Source of the DNA: Branchiostoma lanceolatum
Lineage: Eukaryota > Chordata > Leptocardii > Amphioxiformes > Branchiostomatidae
DNA length: 64,000 nucleotides
Direction: 5' to 3'
Assembly: GCF_035083965.1 (NCBI RefSeq)
Contig: NC_089730.1
Coordinates: forward strand, 20,842,527 to 20,906,526
Shown here: positions 60,501 to 64,000 of the stretch, piece after piece
Layout: each line of letters opens with the position of its first letter
Position numbering within the stretch: the stretch's first letter is position 1
Position numbers and translations under genes: made by a program
Notes under the pieces: generated by a model
The model's input: only the letters and a program-made list of their open reading frames with translations
The model's database searches: none
Told to the model about the DNA's origin: nothing

Positions 60501-62393
60501 TATGGTCAGACTACAGCACATCCTGACATTGCAAGCTCACTCGACAACCTGGCGGGAGCCTGGTGCAGACTTTCTGATTACAAGAGAGCAATCAGTCTCT
60601 GGCAAGAAGCCTTGGCTATGGCGAGGCAGATTCAACCTCAGGACGAAAGTCATCAAACAATAAAACAAATTGAAAATAGCATTGCCATTGCTAAGGATTT
60701 ATCCAGACTTCCAACCTGGTATTTGTCAAGTCTATTGAACGAATCTTAAAGCAGCAGTGTATGTAAAAATGTTATATCAGGATGATACAAAAAAATCTAT
60801 ATTCTGAAAAATTAAATCAATGTTACCCCATTAAACTGAAAGTAACTGAATGTGAAAAAATGTCATGCTTTATTTCTTGAAGGCTGAAAACTTTATATGT
60901 GCTGCACAGCAGTCAGCTATGCTTGTTGTTTTCCGAGTGAGCCAATTATCCATTTGTGCTGGATCTCATGCTCTGCATGGCTGCAGACACCCAAAAAGAA
61001 ATCCTTGTTTTCAAATCTTTGTTTTACATTCTTGAGGTGTCCATTTTGTAATGGTTTCTGGGTAATCATTTAATGTAAGAAATATCAAAATCATATAAAG
61101 TAATGAGTCACAAATATGTAGAATTGACGTTGAAAAGTAGTAAGTTACTGTTCACTAGTGAATCGTCTTAAATGTCAATTACATCAAGTTTTGTTTTACC
61201 CAAAATATTTCAAATTTTGGCACCAAATGAATGATAATGAATTATATATAACATCAGAATACAATAATTATTACATCATAATATCAGATACCTGTACTTG
61301 ATATTTGTCAACAGATCAATGATAATAATTGTTTATGTGTATGATTATAATTCAAAATCTTATGTGTATGATTATAATTCAAAATCATAGACAATGTGTT
61401 GCAGTGGCACACTTAGAAATTAGGCTTGTTGATCAAAATTAATGTACCAACTGCATGCTGCTAACAACATCCAATGTGTTGATTTACATCTTGTGTGAAT
61501 TTAGATGAATAAAAGTTCTAAACAGGAACTATGCGGCTTCAGAATGTCTTACTGAAGGATGATTGCAGTGCAAAAGATAAGGGTTAGCTGATCAAACTGA
61601 GGCGTGAATACAGTCACGCTCTATTGTATACTAACTTGTTGATTGTATACTGTAAAATCATGTAGATTGTTTGCGGCATTTTCATGTTTGCAATTTCCGC
61701 TGTAAGATTGCTGCCAAAAGTTTTAAACCACTACAAACATTATTTGCCGGTGTTTCAAACGCAAACTCAAAACCACCGCCAACAATCCATTTTCTTTCTA
61801 CGGTGAAATCAAAAACATGGGAACACATAAATGCTTAATATGTCATATCTAGGCCGCGAAAACATTCAATACAGGTGTTCCACACCCGGTGATAATTTTC
61901 CGTATCACACGGGATTCTAAGTTGTATCGCATGGGCTTCCATAGAATATTTAAATATTTTGAATGCATTTCGGTGTATTCCGCATCACCCTCGGTCCAAG
62001 CCCTCCCACAGGTCGGGCTGGAACCTTGGGTGATACAGAATACCCTGTGTTGTTTTTTTACATATATTAAACAGTAATATGTTAGACTGTAAAAACAATG
62101 CAGTAACTTACAGGCAGGTTGTACCCCATGGCTCCAAACACCCCCTTGATGAACTCCCTGTCATCTGCTTTCTGTCAACAAGAAAAAGTTTGCATCAGTG
62201 AAAGAAGAAAATCTGAGGATTAATCATTCATGCCTAATGCACTGCCTTACACACTGTTTGTCTTAGGCCAAATAAAGTTTAAAAGTTAAACTTTATTTCA
62301 AAGTAAACGAGATGACCAGACTCTACAAGTTGAAAAGCATATTTAATCACTGAAAACATGTAAAGTTACACACAGTTACACACACAGACACAG

Positions 62394-62427
<34 letters not shown>

Positions 62428-62431
62428 ACAT

Positions 62432-62490
<59 letters not shown>

Positions 62491-64000
62491 AAGTTATAAA
62501 CATGTAACTACATACCTCAAACAGTCTCCTGTACCTGCTCCTAGTCAGGAAGTCTGCCGGGTCGAAGCCCTGAGACAGGAACAGCTCCACAAACTCCTCA
62601 CGGTCCTTCTTCAGCAGGGCCTTCTCAAACAGACGGGAGGGAATCTGGGGAAACAATATGCATCTATCGATCAAACGAAAGTCTAATCAGTACAGTCGCA
62701 GTGTCTGTAATGGTCATACAAATGACACAATTCCCAAGTGATCCACTTGTACCTTAGAAAGTTTTTCTTCCACTGTCCATAACAGATAGAATGTATTCAG
62801 TCTGGTGGATTCTCTAAAATATTTGTTAACTCGTAGTATTATAATATCACCTTACAGAAGTGTCCTACATCATAGTACATGTATGAAGCAGAGACTGTCA
62901 TTCTTGTATTAAGGACTGCTCAGCCATAGCCAAAGCTGTTCGGCTGATGTAATCGCCAAGCAGAACTACTAATAGGTGATGGCAAGGCAATGGCAGTATC
63001 AAAATGGCCAACCAGTATGAAAGGCCTCCAGTGGCTTTGCCTTGCTACCCACAGATCTGCTTGGAGATTAGGGCTGATGTGAATTAAGATTGTACAATCA
63101 TGATGGTCAATATTGACCGACAGAGGCCATATACAGGGCAGTACAGGACTCAGAGAGGAAACATGCAGGTGTAAGTTTACCTTGATGTTGTCTGGGAAAT
63201 ACGGAGATTGGAAGATCTCGGACAGCGCAAGGTCAGGTCTGTTCCACTGCAAGGTCAGCTGAAGGTCACTCTGCACCACGTTGTCATCCGACACATCTGC
63301 CTGGGCTGAAGGCAGAAAACCAAATAAAATTTGATTACACCACACGACATGTAAACAGCCTCAGGAAATAAACGTACATGTATACTATGTAACATCTACT
63401 AACTTAAAGTTAAACACAATTCCACTACGGTGCATGATAAATTACGCCACCCTGAAAAGATACGTCCAAACCAGGGCTGTCTCCAGCTCACATCCCTGTC
63501 CCGGGAAGGAAATTTGCTTGTCGAGACTGAAAAAATTCCCCCGTCCATCCCAAAGTCTGAAGTTTGAATAATATGTATTTTTGCAACCTTAAAGTTAAAG
63601 TGACCCGGGCGTCTTGAAAAGACGCATAGGGGTGGCGCCCATCTCCATTTCTATAGCCCTTGGGCTACACATTTGTGCAAGTCACTACAGCAGGGGGCTG
63701 ATCCACTGGTAGTGATGTGTGTTTAACTTCCATACTCTTTCCCAAATGATGAGTGCTAAGCAGACAAAGAAGTACTCGCACTTATGGCAATATTACCTCT
63801 CACCTTTCAAGATGGCAGTCAGGATGTACTTATCCAGGTTCTCCAGGTCGTCATGGAAACTGTGCACTTCCAGGATGCTGAGAAACACCTGGTCCTCCTG
63901 TCAGAAAAGATGTTATAAAACGCAACAAACAATGATACATATTTTTATATATTAGGTGGGTTTTGACATGAGCACACAACTTATGAATATGAATGGCACC
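27412..64000 (-). CDS. TRPM2-like: TRPM2-like cation channel with NUDT9-H domain (23 exons, 5' end outside window)
   Basis: Exons: 63804-63897, 63181-63305, 62516-62644, 62112-62171, 53047-53214, 52457-52635, 51351-51597, 50554-50709, 50006-50170, 49414-49557, 47228-47470, 45776-45950, 44964-45159, 44391-44568, 43279-43466, 42458-42609, 36373-36598, 35365-35550, 34823-34909, 33875-34001, 32966-33085, 32424-32624, 27412-27513. All junction phases agree and the sum, 3,648 bases, gives 1,215 residues plus stop. Order: TRPM homology regions, six membrane segments with pore, TRP-box region, coiled coil, NUDT9-H. TRPM2 channels are calcium-permeable plasma-membrane channels gated by ADP-ribose and calcium. 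The N-terminal part of the homology regions lies beyond the right edge. Two other loci are nested in its introns. Confidence 0.85.
27640..27800 (-). mobile_element. tRNA-derived SINE fragment
   Basis: Minus-strand head CCTGTAGCTCAACTGGTAGC with a GGTTCCAATC B-box-like segment, followed by the SINE body GCACCCGTCTTTCGGATAAG. It lies in the last intron of the TRPM2-like gene. Confidence 0.55.
28640..31880 (+). repeat. Dispersed GTTGGGCTGGC / CCTGCCAGGCCATGGG repeat family in the last TRPM2-like intron
   Basis: Three blocks (about 28640-28790, 29880-30100, 31690-31870) share an opening such as TGAGCCCCTCTCCAGGGGGG and a later GGTTGGGCTGGC...TAAAAC-GGCTGGGC segment. Shorter fragments with GCCAGGCCATGGG recur at 30285, 30400 and 30560. 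Possibly a SINE family with local duplication. The intervening intron shows no gene. Confidence 0.5.
33589..33818 (-). repeat. Two extra 87-bp copies of part of a NUDT9-H exon
   Basis: Copies at 33589-33675 and 33732-33818 repeat the last 29 codons of exon 33875-34001 (from EEYLLVEGK to EEWAIPG) without stops. Each has CAG directly before it and GTGAGTT directly after it. Both are phase 0-0. The spacers are 53-56 bases of TTAG/GTGA repeat. Confidence 0.85.
34020..34390 (-). mobile_element. SINE with tRNA-like head
   Basis: Minus strand: head GTCCGCGTGGTGTAGAGGTC with GGTTCAAATTC, then a body ending at AGCTACTTGAAAAAGCATTA. The body tail matches 50990-51075 on the opposite strand. Confidence 0.55.
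35780..35890 (+). mobile_element. SINE fragment
   Basis: GTGTCCTTGGGAAAGGCACTT and CACTCCACCCGGGTGTAAA match the SINE body seen at 19080-19145. Intronic. Confidence 0.45.
36023..36372 (-). repeat. Two truncated tandem copies of the first NUDT9-H exon
   Basis: The 3' half of exon 36373-36598 (from [10 protein letters not shown] to ADEVNP) with following intron is repeated at about 36049-36150 and 36210-36312, period about 161 bp. The upstream border GTAAAGGAGGGTGC is identical in both. No full exon is regenerated. Confidence 0.85.
36650..36880 (+). mobile_element. tRNA-derived SINE
   Basis: Head with TGGCCTAGTGGGTAGAGTG (A box) and GAGTTCGAACCCTGG (B box), then a body with CACTACCAGTGGACTAGCCC and GGCGCCACC. 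The body recurs in reverse at 63605-63760. Confidence 0.7.
36890..37757. other. Intron sequence upstream of the nested TRIM-like loci
   Basis: AT-rich intron of the TRPM2-like gene; no domain or splice-consistent exon seen. Confidence 0.5.
37758..38729 (-). pseudogene. Deleted TRIM-NHL paralogue with an in-frame stop
   Basis: Frame from 38729 encodes a short N-terminus ([12 protein letters not shown]) followed directly by a Ser/Thr-rich linker and NHL repeats ([47 protein letters not shown]). TAA at 38118-38120 interrupts it; the same frame continues through two further NHL repeats ([32 protein letters not shown]) to a normal end at 37758. Compared with the neighbour at 39077-41044, RING, B-box and coiled coil are deleted while the upstream sequence and MAAA start are kept. 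The stop is followed by CAGTTA, a CARYYA readthrough context. It is either a pseudogene or a 200-residue NHL protein with possible extension to about 323. Confidence 0.7.
39077..41044 (-). CDS. TRIM protein: RING, B-box, coiled coil, NHL repeats (intronless)
   Basis: A 655-residue frame without introns, nested in an intron of the TRPM2-like gene on the same strand. RING C3HC4 at about 15-57 ([32 protein letters not shown]), B-box type 2 at about 101-140 ([28 protein letters not shown]), coiled coil about 145-275 and five or six NHL repeats from about 360 to the end ([37 protein letters not shown]). This is the TRIM2/3/56-type layout; such proteins are cytoplasmic E3 ubiquitin ligases and amphioxus has many. 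An in-frame ATG 32 codons upstream exists, but the start at 41044 ([15 protein letters not shown]) gives the usual short lead to the RING. Lack of introns suggests retroposition at some stage. Confidence 0.85.
   Translation of the reverse strand: MAAALGKQIREELSCSICLELFTRPKVLPCQHTFCQDCLQDHAGRGGTFQCPNCRLQVSLPPQGVAGLPDNHLVTSLCATLQQKATLSEETSGLPQEAGSRCNFHPSEKLKLYCKPCHLSICELCLEAAHDDHRTTTIKKAAQEMRSTVQALINEGRNILESYCGFIRGLAEEEKTLNEQIQHTKNNIIQAYNQMVQKLTERKDQLLSEAEQNKGKNLERIENGRDIVLADVSELSAVCDRAEQEMEQGGLGLLSQETALAEVVGKYRGKAAPTPVQTQPAVFQPTDTPVPVLGHVTVQPLRSAPIPAAPAARGKGHHQGNQEQVAPISSVAPTSDAADEIGATGVTGCHHGNQRQGRHRLQKVTFGGKGSGTGQFNSPSGVTVSDDGEIFVVDAANRRIQVFTLQGTFVRQFPTVVSRGQEMKPQDVALDGEGNLWVVGEKCFAFSVQYDKQGMVVGGTDSADHDFAVKYDKQGRVLRKFDLQKTKCQFDRGVAVDTRRNRILITQTTGDWLNIHGEVLVFEPDGTLVRTVGQLQGMKNPVYMTVDGEGRILVSDCGNHCVYVYSEDGQFLFKFGGKGSGEGQLYNPHGICTDGAANIIVADSGNSRVEMFDKTGRFLKHIGTDMKAPQTVAMATQGQLVVTFWNHTVSILENF
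41976..42457 (-). repeat. Four truncated tandem copies of the coiled-coil exon
   Basis: The last 61 bases of exon 42458-42609 ([20 protein letters not shown]) plus about 56 bases of intron recur four more times with a period of about 117 bp. Each copy begins right after TTTAG and ends at the GTGGGT donor. The copies would be phase 0-1, so they cannot be spliced in without breaking the frame. Confidence 0.9.
42458..43466 (-). CDS. TRPM2-like: TRPM C-terminal linker and coiled-coil exons
   Basis: Exon 43279-43466 ([18 protein letters not shown], then [13 protein letters not shown]) ends phase 2. Exon 42458-42609 continues [20 protein letters not shown] and [18 protein letters not shown] with heptad spacing typical of the TRPM tetramer coiled coil, and ends phase 1 at AAAG|GTGGGT. 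Partial tandem copies of each exon follow downstream in transcript sense. Confidence 0.8.
42850..43262 (-). repeat. Diverged partial copies of TRPM exon 43279-43466
   Basis: About three copies of the 3' part of the exon (SFNSRQRKQ to QMTQTE) and its donor region lie downstream with a period of about 150 bp, increasingly degenerate. Confidence 0.75.
44288..44388 (+). repeat. CCAA/ACAA compound microsatellite
   Basis: About 11 copies of AACC followed by about 13 copies of AAAC, immediately downstream of the donor of TRPM exon 44391-44568 on the minus strand. Confidence 0.95.
44391..45950 (-). CDS. TRPM2-like: TRPM pore exons: S5, filter, S6 and TRP box
   Basis: Exon 45776-45950 codes S5 ([20 protein letters not shown]), the pore helix ([14 protein letters not shown]) and the filter region LTPYGYLEG, ending phase 1. 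Exon 44964-45159 codes the outer pore loop with cysteines ([26 protein letters not shown]) and S6 ([20 protein letters not shown], then AMF), ending phase 2. Exon 44391-44568 continues [20 protein letters not shown], the TRP-box block that follows S6 in TRPM channels, and ends [15 protein letters not shown]. The donor of the last exon runs directly into a GTTT repeat. Confidence 0.85.
45655..45715 (-). repeat. Partial copy of the pore exon end
   Basis: Reads [14 protein letters not shown] and then a GTGGGA donor, repeating the 3' end of exon 45776-45950 including the filter region. Confidence 0.75.
45951..46920 (-). repeat. 151-bp tandem array carrying copies of the S5 exon start
   Basis: About six clear units plus degenerate ones. 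Each has the acceptor and the first 86 bases of exon 45776-45950 ([29 protein letters not shown]), then breaks off where a GTATCATT or similar sequence follows. The units at about 45966, 46117, 46268 and 46419 are over 95% alike by eye; those beyond 46600 have drifted. Confidence 0.9.
47228..53214 (-). CDS. TRPM2-like: TRPM pre-S1 region and S1-S4 exons
   Basis: Exon 53047-53214 ([13 protein letters not shown]), 52457-52635 ([20 protein letters not shown]), 51351-51597 ([20 protein letters not shown]), 50554-50709 ([19 protein letters not shown]), 50006-50170 (cysteine-rich stretch, then [15 protein letters not shown]), 49414-49557 ([19 protein letters not shown], then [11 protein letters not shown]) and 47228-47470 ([20 protein letters not shown], then [20 protein letters not shown]). 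The FxxAPxxKxW-like block before S1 and the Arg-Leu-Leu of S4 with LGPRLVM are TRPM hallmarks. Most of these exons have broken tandem copies in the adjoining introns. Confidence 0.85.
47500..49040. repeat. 43-bp intronic minisatellite
   Basis: Core of about 17 units (47767-48500) of GGTGTTCAGCACCAGGGACA followed by GGGTTAGATTCTATTCTAGATAT, with degenerate units on both sides. It lies in the intron between TRPM exons 49414-49557 and 47228-47470. Confidence 0.95.
49079..49335 (-). repeat. Two truncated copies of the S1-S2 exon
   Basis: The 3' ends of exon 49414-49557 ([20 protein letters not shown]) with the GTGAG donor recur at about 49081-49150 and 49267-49335. The second copy has a 20-base internal deletion. 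Confidence 0.85.
50213..50545 (-). repeat. Truncated copies of the cysteine-rich pre-S1 exon
   Basis: About 50225-50335 repeats the acceptor and first 100 bases of exon 50006-50170 ([20 protein letters not shown]) and then breaks off. Further fragments at about 50375-50410 and 50455-50540 are decayed. Confidence 0.8.
50790..51075 (+). mobile_element. SINE-like repeat
   Basis: The right part (GCGAGCCGTGGTGAAGCCGCATTGCAC, to CTACTTGAAAAAGCATTA) matches the reverse of 34050-34110. Intronic. Confidence 0.5.
51890..52390 (-). repeat. Three truncated copies of TRPM exon 52457-52635
   Basis: The 3' 95 bases of the exon ([20 protein letters not shown] and on to the donor) recur at about 52290-52385, 52118-52212 and, decayed, 51935-52030, period about 172 bp. 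All start at the same break (TTAACCCACTGGCG) without an acceptor. Confidence 0.85.
53690..55245 (+). promoter_or_regulatory. Three diverged promoter/first-exon units of the TPR gene
   Basis: Units end at donors after 53867, 54666 and 55245, each preceded by a variant of GTGGAGTCTCAGACACCCAG. Each unit opens with ACAAAAGACT (about 53707, 54539, 55085) followed within 30 bases by TGACGCA or TGACTCA (53729, 54564, 55112), an AP-1/bZIP-type site. The common acceptor would be TTGCTGCAG at 55451-55459, just before the coding start. Alternative promoters are an inference from the shared order of elements. Confidence 0.55.
54080..54450. mobile_element. MITE-like fold-back element
   Basis: GGTGTATTACGTATCGCCCGAG pairs with GACCGAGGGTGCTACGGAATACACC. 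The right part (CCGAAATGCATTCAAAC, TTCTATGGAAGCC) matches the reverse of 61935-61975. Confidence 0.55.
55460..60749 (+). CDS. Nucleotidyltransferase-like TPR protein (4 coding exons, nested)
   Basis: Exons 55460-56179 (ATG at 55487), 56435-56523, 56671-56783 and 57172-60749 join in frame to 1,490 residues. The N-terminal half has TPR-like helices ([24 protein letters not shown]). At about residues 467-487 [20 protein letters not shown] has the G-S...D-x-E pattern of the nucleotidyltransferase fold (DUF294/GlnD-like). From about 890 to 1470 there are about 14 kinesin-light-chain-type TPRs of 42-44 residues (LGDxRKAIxYxEQALQMxRS, IYGQxTAHPDIA). TPRs bind partners; whether the transferase is active and on what substrate is unknown. 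It lies in an intron of the TRPM2-like gene on the opposite strand. Donor for exon 1 is GTACTAAG (weak), so the 5' exon joins are less certain than the long exon. Confidence 0.8.
61508..61513 (+). terminator. Candidate polyadenylation signal of the TPR gene
   Basis: AATAAA about 760 bases past the stop at 60749; no nearer canonical signal noticed. Confidence 0.35.
61880..62060. mobile_element. MITE-like fold-back element
   Basis: Contains TTCGGTGTATTCCGCATCACCCTCGGTC-type sequence and an imperfect complement GGGTGATACAGAATACCCTGTG, as at 6370-6530. It stands in the TRPM2-like intron right beside exon 62112-62171. Confidence 0.6.
62112..63897 (-). CDS. TRPM2-like: TRPM homology region exons (N-terminal part in window)
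   Basis: Exons 63804-63897 ([20 protein letters not shown]), 63181-63305 ([18 protein letters not shown]), 62516-62644 ([19 protein letters not shown]) and 62112-62171 ([14 protein letters not shown]) code the armadillo-like cytoplasmic repeats typical of TRPM (W-N-R-x-D-x-A-x-S-E-I-F is characteristic). Phases run 0-1, 1-0, 0-0, 0-0. The first codon seen is in phase 0, so upstream exons must exist beyond 64000 that end in phase 0. Confidence 0.85.
62378..62488 (+). repeat. CA dinucleotide microsatellite
   Basis: Nearly continuous CA repeats with few interruptions, ending 28 bases from TRPM exon 62516-62644 (in its downstream intron). Confidence 0.95.
63605..63760 (-). mobile_element. SINE fragment
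   Basis: Reverse of the body of the SINE at 36650-36880 (GGTGGCGCCCATCTC, GGGCTACACA, CAGCAGGGGGCT), lacking the tRNA-like head. Intronic, adjacent to exon 63804-63897. Confidence 0.65.

Noticed and set aside
62366-62500. A VCVCVC extension of a TRPM exon
   Set aside because: It is translation of the CA repeat in the intron; the exon ends at the GTATG donor at 62515.

Overview
The window looks like invertebrate chordate nuclear DNA, most likely an amphioxus (Branchiostoma-type) genome. The reasons are spliced genes with GT-AG introns, a TRPM2-type channel with a NUDT9-homology tail, an intronless TRIM-NHL gene, a kinesin-light-chain-like TPR/nucleotidyltransferase gene, many CCP (sushi) exons plus a C-type lectin exon, and dense SINEs, MITE-like fold-backs and minisatellites. 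Species is inference; no search could be run.

Layout. (1) 1-3716: 5' portion of a Ty3/gypsy LTR retrotransposon on the minus strand: pol entering from the left edge, gag, a tRNA-Leu-like primer site and a probable 5' LTR. Gag and pol overlap in the -1 frame and a perfect slippery heptamer lies in the overlap. (2) 3717-5722: intergenic, with satellites. (3) 5723-17536, minus: a complete 20-exon gene reconstructed from splice phases (1,159 residues). It encodes a type II membrane protein with nine CCP domains, one EGF-like domain and a C-terminal C-type lectin domain. (4) 17537-21384: intergenic, with LINE and SINE remnants and a large hairpin. (5) 21385-23632, plus: a complete four-exon PRA1-family (RABAC1-like) gene of 188 residues. 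(6) 27412 to beyond 64000, minus: a TRPM2-like cation channel gene, 23 exons in the window (1,215 residues) with its 5' end beyond the right edge.

The TRPM2-like gene hosts two other loci. One intron (36599-42457) holds two same-strand TRIM/NHL units: an intact intronless RING-B-box-coiled-coil-NHL gene (39077-41044) and a deleted relative (37758-38729) interrupted by one in-frame TAA followed by CAGTTA. Another intron (53215-62111... strictly between the exons ending at 62112 and starting at 53214) holds an opposite-strand four-exon gene for a 1,490-residue protein with a nucleotidyltransferase-like motif and about 14 TPRs, preceded by three diverged copies of a promoter/first-exon unit.

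The most unusual structure is in the TRPM2-like gene: at about ten places an exon has thrown off truncated tandem copies (roughly 115-185 bp units) into the neighbouring intron, and the stop-codon end of the last exon has seeded a minisatellite. One pair of copies in the NUDT9-H region is frame-compatible and has splice-like borders. The Nudix box of the NUDT9-H domain has lost its catalytic glutamates.
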